NCBI RefSeq assembly: GCF_001280205.1
Contig: NZ_CP012573.1
Coordinates: 1,612,001-1,676,000, forward strand
Source: Clavibacter capsici
Lineage (GTDB): Bacteria > Actinomycetota > Actinomycetes > Actinomycetales > Microbacteriaceae
DNA: 64,000 bases
Direction of reading: 5' to 3'
Part shown: positions 52,798 to 63,172 of the stretch, one piece after another
Layout of the letters: every line of letters starts with the position of its first letter
Numbering within the stretch: the stretch's first letter is position 1
Made by a program: the position numbers and the translations under genes
Notes under the pieces: generated by a model
Databases searched by the model: none
Told to the model about the DNA's origin: nothing
What the model saw: only the letters and a program-made list of their open reading frames with translations

Positions 52798-53619
52798 TCA
52801 GTCCTCGGGCTTCGTCTTGTCGACGAGGTCGGAGGCGGGGGCGTGCGTGCTCGCGCCCACCGCGTGCGCGGCGAGGGCCGCGGCGCCCATGATGCCCGCG
52901 TTGTTGCGCAGCTCCGCCGGCACGATGGGCGTGCGGAGGCGCAGGAGCGGCAGGAAGTGCTTGTGGTTCTTGGAGACGCCGCCGCCGACGATGAACAGCT
53001 CCGGCCACATCAGCTTCTCGAGCTGGCCGTAGTACACCTGCAGCCGCGCGGCCCAGCGCTTCCAGTTGAGGTGCGCGCGCTCCTTGGCGGCGTACGAGGC
53101 GCGGCGCTCGAAGTCACGGCGCCCGGCGACGTCCATGTGGCCGAGCTCGGCGTTCGGGATGAGGACGCCGTCGTGGATGAGGGCGGTGCCGATGCCCGTG
53201 CCGAGCGTCGTCATGATCACGAGGCCGCGCACGTCCTTGGCGGCGCCGTAGCGGGCCTCGGCGTAGCCGGCCGCGTCCGCGTCGTTGACGAACGTGATCT
53301 CGAGGCCGAGCCGCTCCTCGAACAGCTTCTCGGCCTCCAGGCCGATCCACGTGGGGGAGACGTTCGCGGCCGACATGGTCGTGCCGTGCACGATCGCGGC
53401 CGGGAAGCACACGCCGAGCGGCGTGCCCGCGGGCACGTCGCCGAGGGCGTCGATGATCTGCTCGACGGTCGCCACGATGTCCTCGGGCTCGCCGCCCTGC
53501 GGCGTGGGCAGCTTCACGCGCTCGCTCCGCAGCTCGCCGGTCGTCACGTCGACGATGGCGCCCTTGATCCCGGTCCCGCCGATGTCGATGCCGATTGCGG
53601 TCGTCGCGTCGTCGCTCAT
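52798..53619 (-). CDS. ppgK: Polyphosphate glucokinase
   Basis: A 273-residue ROK-family kinase that phosphorylates glucose with polyphosphate (or ATP). IGIDIGGTGIKGAIVD is the phosphate-1 motif; TTLGTGIGTALI and ELGHMDVAGRRDFERRAS carry the sugar-site residues; the insertion NWKRWAARLQVYYGQLEKLMWPELFIVGGGVSK is typical of PPGK. ATG 53619 begins MSDDATTAIGID. Confidence 0.95.
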   Translation of the reverse strand: MSDDATTAIGIDIGGTGIKGAIVDVTTGELRSERVKLPTPQGGEPEDIVATVEQIIDALGDVPAGTPLGVCFPAAIVHGTTMSAANVSPTWIGLEAEKLFEERLGLEITFVNDADAAGYAEARYGAAKDVRGLVIMTTLGTGIGTALIHDGVLIPNAELGHMDVAGRRDFERRASYAAKERAHLNWKRWAARLQVYYGQLEKLMWPELFIVGGGVSKNHKHFLPLLRLRTPIVPAELRNNAGIMGAAALAAHAVGASTHAPASDLVDKTKPED

Positions 53620-53693
53620 GGAAGCGACCCTACCGGCTCGTCCGGCCCGTCCCGGCCCGCGCACGCGGCGCGGACGGGCCTAGCATCGGCTGC

Positions 53694-53876
53694 ATGAGCG
53701 ACACCGACGAGCAGTACTGGTACGACGACCGCACGGGCGAGGTGGAGAAGGGGATGCTGTCCCCGGCGGCCCACCGGATCGGCCCGTTCGCGACCGCGGA
53801 GGAGGCGGCCCGTGCGCCGCAGCGGCTGCGCGAGCGCGCCGAGCAGTGGGCCGCGGAGGAGCGCGGCGACGACTGA
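53694..53876 (+). CDS. Small conserved actinobacterial protein
   Basis: A 60-residue protein (DEQYWYDDRTGEVEKGMLSP at the start, then HRIGPFATAEEAARAPQRLRERAEQW). The YWYDDRTGEVEKG pattern is familiar from short actinobacterial proteins sometimes named SPOR-domain-like. Function unknown. Confidence 0.75.
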   Translation: MSDTDEQYWYDDRTGEVEKGMLSPAAHRIGPFATAEEAARAPQRLRERAEQWAAEERGDD

Positions 53877-53885
53877 CCTCGCGGG

Positions 53886-54755
53886 TCAGTCGGAGTAGCT
53901 CTCCGCCTCGGCCGGGAACGCGCCCGAGACCACGTCGTCCCGGTAGCGGGTCGCGGCGTCCAGGAGCACCTGGCGCATGTCCGCGTAGCGGCGCACGAAT
54001 CGCGGCACGCGTCCCGACGTGAGGCCGGCGAAGTCGGTCCACACGAGGATCTGCCCGTCGGTGCCGTTCCCCGCGCCGATCCCGATCGTCGGGATCCGCA
54101 GCTCCTCGGTCACCCGGCGCGCGACGTCCTGCGGCACCATCTCGAGCACCACGGCGAACGCCCCGGCGTCCTGGACGGCGCGCGCGTCGGCGAGGAGCGC
54201 GTCGGCGGCGTCGCCGCGGCCCTGGATGATGTGGCCGCCCAGTCCGTGCTCGCTCTGCGGCGTGAACCCGATGTGGCCCATCACGGGGATGCCGGAGGAG
54301 ACGACGCGGCGGATCTGCTCGGCGCTGCGGACGCCGCCCTCGAGCTTCACGGCGTGCGCGCGCGACTCCTTCATGAAGCGCACCGCGGTGGCGAGCGCCT
54401 GGTCGGGGCCGGACTCGTAGGACCCGAAGGGCAGGTCCGCGACGACGAGCGCGCGCCGGGCGGACGAGGCGACGGCTCGGGCGAGCGGGATCAGCTCGTC
54501 GACCGTCACGGGCACGGTGGTGTCGTAGCCGAGCACGGTGTTCCCGGCGGAGTCGCCGACGAGGAGGAAGTCGATGCCGGCCTCGTCGAAGATGCCGGCG
54601 GTCAGCATGTCGTAGCTCGTGAGCCCGGTGATCCGGAGCCCCTCGTCCTTGGCCCGGGAGAAGTGGCGGATGCGCACGCGCTTCGGCGGCGCGGCGGGGT
54701 CCGACGGGAGGCGGGCGGGTTCGGGCGGGGTGACGGCAGCGTCGGGGCTCTGCAT
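53886..54755 (-). CDS. panB: 3-methyl-2-oxobutanoate hydroxymethyltransferase
   Basis: A 289-residue ketopantoate hydroxymethyltransferase (pantothenate/CoA pathway, uses methylene-tetrahydrofolate). Blocks: [61 protein letters not shown] and [21 protein letters not shown]. Divergent from glnA2 with an 85-bp gap. Confidence 0.96.
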   Translation of the reverse strand: MQSPDAAVTPPEPARLPSDPAAPPKRVRIRHFSRAKDEGLRITGLTSYDMLTAGIFDEAGIDFLLVGDSAGNTVLGYDTTVPVTVDELIPLARAVASSARRALVVADLPFGSYESGPDQALATAVRFMKESRAHAVKLEGGVRSAEQIRRVVSSGIPVMGHIGFTPQSEHGLGGHIIQGRGDAADALLADARAVQDAGAFAVVLEMVPQDVARRVTEELRIPTIGIGAGNGTDGQILVWTDFAGLTSGRVPRFVRRYADMRQVLLDAATRYRDDVVSGAFPAEAESYSD

Positions 54756-54840
54756 GTGACGGAGTCTACGGCGGGCCCCGCGTCGGCTCGGTCCGGCCCC
54801 TGGTCAGCCGGTAGGTTGGACTCCGACGAGAGGGTGGTGG

Positions 54841-56178
54841 ATGGACAAGCAGCGTGACTTCGTCCTGCGGACGATCGAGGAGCGCGGGATCAAGTTCGTG
54901 CGCCTGTGGTTCACCGACGTGACCGGCACGCTGAAGTCGGTGGCGATCGCCCCGGCCGAGGTCGAGGGGGCGTTCGCCGAGGGGCTCGGGTTCGACGGCT
55001 CGGCCATCGAGGGCCTCACCCGCTCGTACGAGGCCGACATGCTGGCGCACCCGGATCCGACGACGTTCCAGATCCTCCCGTGGCGCGGCGAGATCGACCC
55101 GACCGCGCGCATGTTCTGCGACATCTCCACGCCCGACGGGCAGCCGGCCATCGCGGATCCCCGCAACGTCCTGAAGCGCACGCTGGAGAAGGCGGCCGAC
55201 CGCGGCTTCACCTTCTACACGCACCCCGAGATCGAGTTCTACCTCCTCAAGTCGAGCGAGTTCGGCGTCGACGGACCCGAGCCGGTGGACGCGGCGGGCT
55301 ACTTCGACAACGTCCCCGGCGGCACGGCGCACGACTTCCGCCGCCGCTCGGTGCGCATGCTCGAGGACCTCGGCATCTCCGTCGAGTTCAGCCACCACGA
55401 GGCGGGGCCCGGCCAGAACGAGATCGACCTGCGCTACGCGGACGCCCTCACCACCGCGGACAACATCATGACCTTCCGCACGGTCATCAAGGAGGTGGCC
55501 ATCGAGCAGGGCGTCTACGCGACGTTCATGCCGAAGCCCCTCGCGGCGCAGCCCGGCAGCGGCATGCACACGCACATGTCGCTGTTCGAGGGCGACGTCA
55601 ACGCGTTCTACGCGTCCGGCGCCGAGTACCAGCTCTCCACGATCGGCCGCCAGTTCATCGCGGGCCTGCTCAAGCACGCGCCCGAGATCACGGCCGTCAC
55701 GAACCAGTTCGTGAACAGCTACAAGCGGCTCTGGGGCGGCGGCGAGGCCCCCAGCTTCGTCACGTGGGGGCACAACAACCGGTCCGCCCTCGTGCGCGTG
55801 CCCCTCTACAAGCCCAACAAGGGCAACAGCTCGCGCGTCGAGTACCGCGCCATCGACTCGGCGGCGAACCCGTACCTGTCCTTCTCGCTCATGCTGGCCG
55901 CGGGCCTCAAGGGCATCGAGGAGGGCTACGAGCTCCCGGCCGAGGCCGAGGACAACGTGTGGAGCCTGAGCGACGCCGAGCGACGCGCCCTCGGGTATGC
56001 GCCGCTGCCGTCGAGCCTCGACCACGCCATCCAGCTCATGGAGCGCTCCGAGCTCGTCGCCGAGACGCTGGGGGAGCAGGTGTTCAACTACGTGCTGCTC
56101 AACAAGCGGCAGGAGTGGCGCGACTACCGCGCCCAGGTGACGCCGTACGAGCTGCGCTCCAACCTCGAGATGCTCTGA
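54841..56178 (+). CDS. glnA2: Glutamine synthetase, GSI-alpha type
   Basis: A 445-residue glutamine synthetase: [51 protein letters not shown] and NSYKRLWGGGEAPSFVTWGHNNRSALVRVP. It lacks the GSI-beta insertion, and where adenylylated enzymes have the modifiable Tyr (DLYELPPEE) it reads NVWSLSDAE, so it should escape GlnE control. Directly precedes glnE. Confidence 0.92.
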   Translation: MDKQRDFVLRTIEERGIKFVRLWFTDVTGTLKSVAIAPAEVEGAFAEGLGFDGSAIEGLTRSYEADMLAHPDPTTFQILPWRGEIDPTARMFCDISTPDGQPAIADPRNVLKRTLEKAADRGFTFYTHPEIEFYLLKSSEFGVDGPEPVDAAGYFDNVPGGTAHDFRRRSVRMLEDLGISVEFSHHEAGPGQNEIDLRYADALTTADNIMTFRTVIKEVAIEQGVYATFMPKPLAAQPGSGMHTHMSLFEGDVNAFYASGAEYQLSTIGRQFIAGLLKHAPEITAVTNQFVNSYKRLWGGGEAPSFVTWGHNNRSALVRVPLYKPNKGNSSRVEYRAIDSAANPYLSFSLMLAAGLKGIEEGYELPAEAEDNVWSLSDAERRALGYAPLPSSLDHAIQLMERSELVAETLGEQVFNYVLLNKRQEWRDYRAQVTPYELRSNLEML

Positions 56179-56242
56179 CGCGGATCACCGTCCCGCCCAC
56201 CCGCATCCGCACCGACATCCGACGACGAGGCCGGAGACCCCG

Positions 56243-59200
56243 ATGAGACGCGGTCAGACCCTGATCGGCGCCCTGGCGCGCGCCGGCTTCGCGCGCCTGA
56301 GCGAGGTCGGCGCGACGCTGGCGGAGGCGGCGGAGCTCGCGGGCTGGCCCGAGTCCGACCTCGTGGACGCGCTCACGCCGAGCGCGGACCCCGACGCCGC
56401 GCTCGACGCGCTCGTGCAGCTGCTGCGGATCGACCCCGCGCGGACGCGCGCCGTCCTCGCCGACGACGATGCGCGCCACCGGCTGGCGCGGGTGCTGGGC
56501 TCCTCGCACGGGCTCGCCGACTTCCTGACCCGCCATCCGGCCGAGCTCGACGCGTTCGCCCGAGCGCTCGGTCACGCCCCCGCTCCCGACGACGTGCGGG
56601 AGCAGCTCCTCGACGCCGTCGGCGCGTTGGACGGGGTGGCTGCCCTCACGGGCACGGAGGCCCGCGCGGCGCTCCGGATCCGGTATCGCGCGCTCGTCGC
56701 GCGCGTCGCCGCGTGGGACCTGGTTCACCCCGATCCGCTCGTCGCCGTGCGCCCCGTCACCGCGTCCCTCGCCGACCTCGCGGGGGCGGCGCTCGAGGCG
56801 TCCCTGGCCGTCGCGCGGGCCGAGCTCTCGGCCGCGGGCACCTTCGGCCGCGCGCGACCCGAGGAGATCCGGGCCACCCGGCTCGCCGTCATCGGCATGG
56901 GCAAGGCCGGGGCCCGCGAGCTCAACTACGTCAGCGACGTCGACGTGATCTTCGTCGCGGAGGCCGCGACCGACGCCGCGGGCGAGCCGCTCATCGAGCC
57001 CCACCGCGCCGTCGAGCTCGCCACGCGCCTCGCCGTCCTCACCATGCGCGGAATCGACGAGCACGAGGTCGAGCCGGCGCTGTGGGAGGTCGACGCCAAC
57101 CTCCGGCCCGAGGGCAAGGCGGGCGCGCTGGTCCGCACGCTCGACTCCCACCTCGCGTACTACGACCGCTGGGCGAAGGACTGGGAGTTCCAGGCCCTGC
57201 TCAAGGCCCGTCCGCTCGCCGGCGACGTCGAGCTGGGGGAGCGGTACGCCGAGGCCGTCGCGCCGCTCGTGTGGTCGAGCGCGTCGCGCGAGGGGTTCGT
57301 GGGCCAGGTGCAGCGCATGCGCACGCGCGTCACGGACAACATCCCCGCCGACCAGCTCCACCAGCAGATCAAGCTCGGCCCGGGCGGGATCCGCGACATC
57401 GAGTTCACCGTGCAGCTCCTCCAGCTCGTGCACGGCCAGACCGACGAGGAGGTGCGGCACCGCGGCACGCTGCCCGCGCTGATCGCCCTGGCCGACGGCG
57501 GCTACATCGGCCGCACCGAGGCGGGGGACTTCGCGCGCGACTACCGGTACCTGCGCCTCCTCGAGCACCGCCTCCAGCTCGACCGGCTGCACCGGACGCA
57601 CCTCATGCCCACGGACGAGGAGCGGCTGCGGGTCCTCGCGCGCAGCACGGGCCTCGACGGCAGGGCCGAGGAGCTCACCGCGCGCTGGACGGCGACGAAG
57701 ACGCGCGTGCGCACCCTGCACGAACGGCTCTTCTACCGGCCGCTCCTCGCCGCCGTCGCCTCGCTCCCGGAGGAGACCCTCGCGCTCACGAGCGACCAGG
57801 CCGCCGCCCGCCTGTCCGCCATCGGCTTCGTCGACGCGCGGGGCGCGCTCGCGCACATCCGGGCGCTGACCCAGGGCGTCTCGCGCAGCTCCGCGATCCA
57901 GCGCCACCTGCTCCCGGTCCTCCTGCAGTGGTTCGCGGACGGCCCGGATCCCGACCACGGCCTGCTCGCGTTCCGCCGCCTCAGCGAGGCGCTGGGGGAG
58001 GCGACCTGGTTCCTCCGCATGCTGCGCGACTCGTCCGGCGCGGCGCAGCGGCTGGCGCAGGTGCTGTCGGGATCCCGGTACGTCTCGGAGCTCCTCGATC
58101 GCGTCCCCGAGGCCGCTGCCTGGCTCGCCCGTGACGAGGACCTCCGGCCGCGCACGTGGGCGGCGCTCGAGGAGGAGGCCGTCGCGACGGTCAACCGCCA
58201 TCCCACGGCGGACGCCGCGGCCGCCGCGCTCCGCACGCTCCGCCGGCGCGAGATCCTCCGGCTCGCCATCGGGGCCATCGTCGGCGTCACGCACGTGGAG
58301 ACGCTCGGGCCGTCGCTCGCGGACATCACGACGGCGACGCTGCGGGGCGTGATGCGCGCCATCCGTCGCGAGGACGGGCCCTGGCCCGAGTTCGCCGTCG
58401 TCGCGATGGGCCGCTACGGCGGCGCCGAGCTGGGCTTCGGATCCGACGCCGACGTCATGCACGTGTACCGACCGATCGCCGGAATGGACCCGGAGCTCGC
58501 CCAGCGTCGGGCCCAGCTCATCGTCTCCGAGCTCACGCGGCTCACCGAGGACTCGCGCCTCCCGCTCGACCTCGACACGGGGCTCCGGCCCGAGGGACGG
58601 AACGGTCCCGTCGTCCGCTCGTTCGCCTCCTACCGCGCCTACTACGAGCGCTGGTCGCTCACGTGGGAGGCGCAGGCCCTGCTCCGCGCACGCGGCGTCG
58701 TCGGCGACAGCGGGCTCATCGCCGACTTCACGGAGCTGGCCGACCGCTTCCGGTACCCGGCCGGCATCGGCGAGGCCGACGTGCGCGAGATCAAGCGCAT
58801 CAAGGCGCGCGTCGAGAACGAGCGGCTGCCGCAGGGCGCGGATCCGACCCGGCACCTGAAGCTCGGCCGCGGATCGCTCAGCGACGTCGAGTGGCTCGTG
58901 CAGCTGATCCAGCTGCGGCACGCCCACGCGCATGCCGCCCTGCGCACGCCGACGACCCTGGGCGCCCTGGACGCCGCCGTCGCAGCCGGGCTCGTGGACG
59001 AGGAGGACGCGGCCCGGCTCCGGGACGCCTGGCTGCTGGCGTCCCGCGTGCGCTCGGCCATGACGCTGTGGACCAACCGCACGGCCGACGTGCTGCCCGC
59101 CGACCGCGCCGCGCTCGACGCCATCGCCCGGCTGCTGGAGTACCCGCCCGGCTCGGCATCGGTGCTCGAGGAGGAGTACCTGGGCGTGACGCGGCGGTCG

Positions 59201-59263
59201 CGCGCCGTCTTCGAGCGGCTCTTCTACGGCCTGGACGACCGGCCGGAGCCGCGCGGCGCCTGA
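56243..59263 (+). CDS. glnE: Bifunctional glutamine synthetase adenylyltransferase/deadenylylase
   Basis: A 1006-residue protein with two nucleotidyltransferase halves. The N-terminal half has IGMGKAGARELNYVSDVDVIF, the C-terminal half AMGRYGGAELGFGSDADVMHVY; each keeps the G-x-D-x-D metal site. It adds or removes AMP on GlnA1 according to nitrogen status. It lies 64 nt after glnA2, likely in one operon, and converges with its target glnA1. Confidence 0.96.
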   Translation: MRRGQTLIGALARAGFARLSEVGATLAEAAELAGWPESDLVDALTPSADPDAALDALVQLLRIDPARTRAVLADDDARHRLARVLGSSHGLADFLTRHPAELDAFARALGHAPAPDDVREQLLDAVGALDGVAALTGTEARAALRIRYRALVARVAAWDLVHPDPLVAVRPVTASLADLAGAALEASLAVARAELSAAGTFGRARPEEIRATRLAVIGMGKAGARELNYVSDVDVIFVAEAATDAAGEPLIEPHRAVELATRLAVLTMRGIDEHEVEPALWEVDANLRPEGKAGALVRTLDSHLAYYDRWAKDWEFQALLKARPLAGDVELGERYAEAVAPLVWSSASREGFVGQVQRMRTRVTDNIPADQLHQQIKLGPGGIRDIEFTVQLLQLVHGQTDEEVRHRGTLPALIALADGGYIGRTEAGDFARDYRYLRLLEHRLQLDRLHRTHLMPTDEERLRVLARSTGLDGRAEELTARWTATKTRVRTLHERLFYRPLLAAVASLPEETLALTSDQAAARLSAIGFVDARGALAHIRALTQGVSRSSAIQRHLLPVLLQWFADGPDPDHGLLAFRRLSEALGEATWFLRMLRDSSGAAQRLAQVLSGSRYVSELLDRVPEAAAWLARDEDLRPRTWAALEEEAVATVNRHPTADAAAAALRTLRRREILRLAIGAIVGVTHVETLGPSLADITTATLRGVMRAIRREDGPWPEFAVVAMGRYGGAELGFGSDADVMHVYRPIAGMDPELAQRRAQLIVSELTRLTEDSRLPLDLDTGLRPEGRNGPVVRSFASYRAYYERWSLTWEAQALLRARGVVGDSGLIADFTELADRFRYPAGIGEADVREIKRIKARVENERLPQGADPTRHLKLGRGSLSDVEWLVQLIQLRHAHAHAALRTPTTLGALDAAVAAGLVDEEDAARLRDAWLLASRVRSAMTLWTNRTADVLPADRAALDAIARLLEYPPGSASVLEEEYLGVTRRSRAVFERLFYGLDDRPEPRGA

Positions 59264-59313
59264 TCCGTCCGGAGCACGGGCCCGGGTCACCGCATCCGTC
59301 CCCGCGCACGACG

Positions 59314-59345
59314 ACGGGCCGCCCTCCCGGAGGAGGACGGCCCGT
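59314..59345. terminator. Hairpin between glnE and glnA1
   Basis: ACGGGCCG-CCTCC pairs with GGAGG-CGGCCCGT around CGGA (one mismatch) in the 116-bp gap between these convergent genes. Confidence 0.7.
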
Positions 59346-59379
59346 GCGTCACGCGCCCCGATGAGGAGCGCCGGCGGGA

Positions 59380-60804
59380 TCAGACGCCGTAGTACAGCTC
59401 GAACTCGAACGGGTGCGGGCGCTGCGCGAGGGGCTTGATCTCCATCTCGCGCTTGTACTCGATCCACGTCTCGATGAGGTCGGGCGTGAACACGTTGCCC
59501 GCGGTGAGGAACTCGTGGTCCGCCTCGAGCGCCTCGAGCGCGGCTCCGAGCGACGCGGGCACCTGCGGGATGTTCTTGGCCTCCTCGGGCGGGAGCTCGT
59601 AGAGGTCCTTGTCGACGGGCTCGTGCGGCTCGATGCGGTTCTTGATGCCGTCGATGCCGGCCATGAGCTGCGCGGCGAACGCGAGGTACGGGTTGCTCGA
59701 CGCGTCGGGCGCGCGGAACTCGATGCGCTTCGCCTTCGGGTTCGTGCCCGTGATCGGGATGCGGATCGAGGCCGAGCGGTTGCCCGCCGAGTAGACGAGG
59801 TTCACGGGCGCCTCGAAGCCGGGCACGAGGCGGTGGTAGGAGTTCACCGTCGGGTTCGTGAAGGCGAGGATCGCCGGAGCGTGCTTGAGGATGCCGCCGA
59901 TGTACCAGCGCGCGACGTCCGACAGGCCGCCGTAGCCGGCCTCGTCGTAGAACAGCGGCTTGCCGTCGTTCCAGAGCGACTGGTGCGTGTGCATGCCCGA
60001 GCCGTTGTCGCCGAAGAGCGGCTTCGGCATGAACGTGGCCGTCTTGCCCCACTGCTCCGCCGTGTTCTTGACGATGTACTTGAACTTCAGGATGTCGTCC
60101 GCCGCGTGCACCATCGTGTCGAAGCGGTAGTTGATCTCGGCCTGTCCGCCCGTGCCCACCTCGTGGTGCGCGCGCTCGAGGATGAGGCCGGCGTCGATCA
60201 GCTTGAGGCTGATGTCGTCACGCAGGTCGGCCTGCTTGTCGACCGGGCTGACGGGGAAGTAGCCGCCCTTGTACGGCGTCTTGTTGCCGAGGTTGCCGCC
60301 CTCCTCCTCGCGTCCCGAGTTCCAGGCGCCCTCCTCGGAGTCGACCGAGTAGAAGCTCGTGTGCTGGTTCACCTCGTAGCGGACGTCGTCGAAGATGTAG
60401 AACTCGGCCTCGGGCGCGAAGAACGCGGTGTCGGCGATGCCGGACGCGGCGAGGAACTTCTCGGCCTTCTTGGCCACCTGGCGCGGGTCGCGGGCGTAGA
60501 TCTCGCCGTTGCGGGGGTTGTAGATGTCGAACACCATGATGAGGGTGCGCTCGATGCGGAACGGGTCGATGTACGCCGTCGTCACGTCGGGGATGAGCTG
60601 CATGTCCGACTCGTGGATGCTCGCGAAGCCGCGGATGGACGAGCCGTCGAACAGCTGGCCGACGGAGAAGAACTCCTCGTCGACGGTGGACGCGGGGATG
60701 TTGAAGTGCTGCTGCACCCCGGGCAGGTCGGTGAACCGGATATCGAGGAACTTGACGTCGGTGTCCTTGATGAACGCGAGCACCTCGGATGAGTCTCTGA
60801 ACAT
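59380..60804 (-). CDS. glnA1: Glutamine synthetase, GSI-beta type
   Basis: A 474-residue main ammonia-assimilating enzyme: [57 protein letters not shown] and NRSASIRIP. Tyr402 in [10 protein letters not shown] is the adenylylation site of GlnE. A GlnR-type operator lies 73-110 bp upstream of the start. Confidence 0.97.
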   Translation of the reverse strand: MFRDSSEVLAFIKDTDVKFLDIRFTDLPGVQQHFNIPASTVDEEFFSVGQLFDGSSIRGFASIHESDMQLIPDVTTAYIDPFRIERTLIMVFDIYNPRNGEIYARDPRQVAKKAEKFLAASGIADTAFFAPEAEFYIFDDVRYEVNQHTSFYSVDSEEGAWNSGREEEGGNLGNKTPYKGGYFPVSPVDKQADLRDDISLKLIDAGLILERAHHEVGTGGQAEINYRFDTMVHAADDILKFKYIVKNTAEQWGKTATFMPKPLFGDNGSGMHTHQSLWNDGKPLFYDEAGYGGLSDVARWYIGGILKHAPAILAFTNPTVNSYHRLVPGFEAPVNLVYSAGNRSASIRIPITGTNPKAKRIEFRAPDASSNPYLAFAAQLMAGIDGIKNRIEPHEPVDKDLYELPPEEAKNIPQVPASLGAALEALEADHEFLTAGNVFTPDLIETWIEYKREMEIKPLAQRPHPFEFELYYGV

Positions 60805-60876
60805 GTGGTGTCTCCAAAAGGGGGCCGGAGCGGATGAGACTGACGGTTTCAGCCTCTCCGACCCTAGGGGGAAGGG

Positions 60877-60914
60877 GTTACCTCGCCATAACCGCCGTGT
60901 TTCCGCGATGTTAC
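60877..60914 (-). promoter_or_regulatory. GlnR-type operator of glnA1 (four half-sites)
   Basis: Read on the minus strand the 38 bp are GTAAC-n6-GAAAC-n6-GTTAT-n6-GTAAC, matching the actinobacterial GlnR pattern gTnAC-n6-GaAAC with the regular 11-bp spacing. It predicts nitrogen-dependent control of glnA1 by GlnR. Confidence 0.82.
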
Positions 60915-60996
60915 GCAGCCTCGCCCGGGCGCGTCGGGGACCGCTCCCATGCCCGCGGATCAGGGCTCCCACCGGCCTCGCGCCTAGGATCGGGAG

Positions 60997-61425
60997 GTGC
61001 CCGCGACTCCCACGACCCCCGACCTCGGCGACCCCGGCCGCAACCGATGGCCGGGGGAGCGGCTCGGCCTCCCGGAGCGCGGTCGCGGCTCGGTGGCCCG
61101 GGCCGGCCGGCGCATCGTCGGGATCTGCATCGACTGGGGCCTCGCGGTCCTCGTCTCGTGGGCCTTCTTCGCGTACGACCCGACGGCGACCCTCGTGATC
61201 TTCGCGGTCATGCAGTACGTCCTCGTCGTCACCCTGGGCGGCAGCGTCGGGCACGTCGTGCTCGGCATGCGCGTCCGGCCCCTCGGGGGCGGCTACGTGT
61301 CGCTCTGGCGGCCCGCCCTGCGCACCGTGCTCATCTGCCTCGTCGTGCCCGCGGTCGTGTGGAACGCCGACCAGCGCGGGCTCCACGACGTGTTCTCCGG
61401 CACGGTGCTCGTCCGCACGTCCTGA
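60997..61425 (+). CDS. RDD-family membrane protein
   Basis: A 142-residue protein with three to four hydrophobic segments and a degenerate RDD opening ([21 protein letters not shown]), then [27 protein letters not shown] and [18 protein letters not shown]. Function unknown. Beside glnA1 and the DUF4191 gene, a neighbourhood I recognise from actinobacteria. GTG start. Confidence 0.88.
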   Translation: MPATPTTPDLGDPGRNRWPGERLGLPERGRGSVARAGRRIVGICIDWGLAVLVSWAFFAYDPTATLVIFAVMQYVLVVTLGGSVGHVVLGMRVRPLGGGYVSLWRPALRTVLICLVVPAVVWNADQRGLHDVFSGTVLVRTS

Positions 61426-61451
61426 CGGCCGACGCGTGCCCGCGGAGCGGG

Positions 61452-62168
61452 TCAGCCGGGCTCGCACCCCAGGTAGACGAGCTCCGGGTCCACGCCGCCG
61501 AGCACCACGCGAGCGGGCGAGCCGGCACGGACCGCGCCGAGCTCGCGGCTCTCGGTCTCCCGGCCGTCATCCGACCTCCCCGTCGTCACCTCGAAGCGGG
61601 CGAGGGCAGCGCTGCAGTCCTCCGGGGCCGTCATGTCCAGCAGCGTGCAGTTGCTCGCGTCCACGCACTCGCTCGCGCGCGACGCGGGATCCCGCACCTG
61701 GACGATGCTCGCCCCCTGCGTCAGGTCCGCGCCGATGGTGGTGAACTGCGCGCGGGTCGAGTCCTGGAAGGTGACCAGCACCACTAGGACCCCCGCGAGC
61801 GCGCACACCGCGGCGATGGACGGGCCCAGGCCGCGGCGGGCGAGCTCACGTCGGGATCGGCCGTAGGGGTGGCGGCGCTCGGTCGGGGCTGCGGGTCGCG
61901 CGGGCGGCGTCGACGAGGGGGCAGGCCGTCCCTCCCGGGTGTCCCCGCCGACGCGCTCGGCCCCGACGCGCTGACGGAGGTGCAGCGCGTCGCGAGCGAG
62001 CGTCAGCTGGACGAACCGCTCGTGCGCGACGCGGAGCTGCTGCGGCGTCGCGCCGGGGAGGCGATCCGGGTGCGTGTCCCGTGCGTGCCGCGCATACGCC
62101 CGGTTGACGGCCGTGCGATCGGCGTCCACGTCGACGCCCAGCAGCGCCGCGGCGAGGACCCGATCCAT
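61452..62168 (-). CDS. J-domain membrane protein
   Basis: A 238-residue protein: an N-terminal J domain with the HPD motif ([13 protein letters not shown]; residues about 27-39), a Pro/Ala-rich linker, one span (about 117-134) and an extracytoplasmic tail with four cysteines (ECVDASNC...EDCSAAL...LGCEPG). The J domain would stimulate DnaK on the cytosolic side; the rest is unknown. Confidence 0.78.
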   Translation of the reverse strand: MDRVLAAALLGVDVDADRTAVNRAYARHARDTHPDRLPGATPQQLRVAHERFVQLTLARDALHLRQRVGAERVGGDTREGRPAPSSTPPARPAAPTERRHPYGRSRRELARRGLGPSIAAVCALAGVLVVLVTFQDSTRAQFTTIGADLTQGASIVQVRDPASRASECVDASNCTLLDMTAPEDCSAALARFEVTTGRSDDGRETESRELGAVRAGSPARVVLGGVDPELVYLGCEPG

Positions 62169-62222
62169 GCGCTCAGTCTGCGCCGGGGACCGGGCCCGCG
62201 CAAACGCCCGTCGGCCGGGGGA

Positions 62223-62933
62223 TCAGCGTGCGCGCGACGGACGCACCTTGAAGGGGTCGACGCCCTTCGGGATCGGCATGCTGTTCTGGCCGAGCGAGGT
62301 GAGCCGGTTGTTGACGGCAAGGACCTCGGCCTTGGTGATGGTGCGGGGGAAGCGCTGCAGGCGGCCCGCGAGCTTGTGCAGCTCGACGGAGTCCGCGTCC
62401 GGTCCGACGAACACGAAGTGGACCGGGACGTTGGGGAGGACGCGGGCGATCTTGCGGCGCTCGTCCTCGAGCATGCGCGTGGTCCGGCTCTTCGGTCCCT
62501 CGCCGATGAGCGCGACGCCCGGACGCCCCACCGCCCGGTAGACGGCGTCCTGCGACTTGCCGTTGACGGCGACGGGCATCTCGCTGCCCACCCATCCGCG
62601 CTTCAGGGAGCTGCGTAGCACGACGCCGACGGCTCCCGGCTGGCCCTTGATCTGGAGGTACGCCGCACGCTCGGCCTTGCGCCCGAGGACGATGAGGAAG
62701 GCGAGCACGCCCGCGAACAGGCCGGCGATCACGAAGAGGATGCCGGTGAGCCAGTTGCCGCCCGTGGCGAACACCGCCAGCAGGACGCCGACGACGAGGG
62801 GGCCGAGCAGCGCCAGGAGCATCCACCAGACGGAGCTCTTGTCGTACCGCCGGGTCATCTGGAAGACCTGCCACATCTGCTTGATGCGGCCGGGTTCCTT
62901 GGGCGCCTTCGGAGAGGCTGTCTTGCGGGCCAT
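62223..62933 (-). CDS. DUF4191-domain membrane protein
   Basis: A 236-residue protein: basic N-terminus, GRIKQMWQVFQMTRRYDKS, two spans (about 37-60 and 64-84), then a cytosolic domain with LKRGWVGSEMPVAVNGKSQDAVYRAVGRPGVALIGEG and VNNRLTSLGQNSMPIPKGVDP. This matches DUF4191 of actinobacteria, usually near glnA and lipoate genes. Function unknown. Confidence 0.88.
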   Translation of the reverse strand: MARKTASPKAPKEPGRIKQMWQVFQMTRRYDKSSVWWMLLALLGPLVVGVLLAVFATGGNWLTGILFVIAGLFAGVLAFLIVLGRKAERAAYLQIKGQPGAVGVVLRSSLKRGWVGSEMPVAVNGKSQDAVYRAVGRPGVALIGEGPKSRTTRMLEDERRKIARVLPNVPVHFVFVGPDADSVELHKLAGRLQRFPRTITKAEVLAVNNRLTSLGQNSMPIPKGVDPFKVRPSRAR

Positions 62934-63172
62934 GGTGCTCAGGATACCGGTGCGCGACGCGCTCCCGGAACGGCGCCGAGCGGGACGGGCCCGGATGGCT
63001 GCCCGCAGCCACCCCTCGTCCCTCACAGGAGCGCTCATCCGCGTCGATGCCACGCATGCGCGCCCGGTGGGCCCCGTCCAGCCACCCGCACGGCACCCTC
63101 GCCCGCGGGACCGCACCTCCCCTGCGTGGTGGTGGCGAGTGCGGCGGTCCACGGAGGAGAGGGCGAGAGGCG

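Noticed and set aside
56099-60052. 1317-codon minus-strand frame over glnE
   Set aside because: Antisense shadow of glnE; no domain, odd composition.
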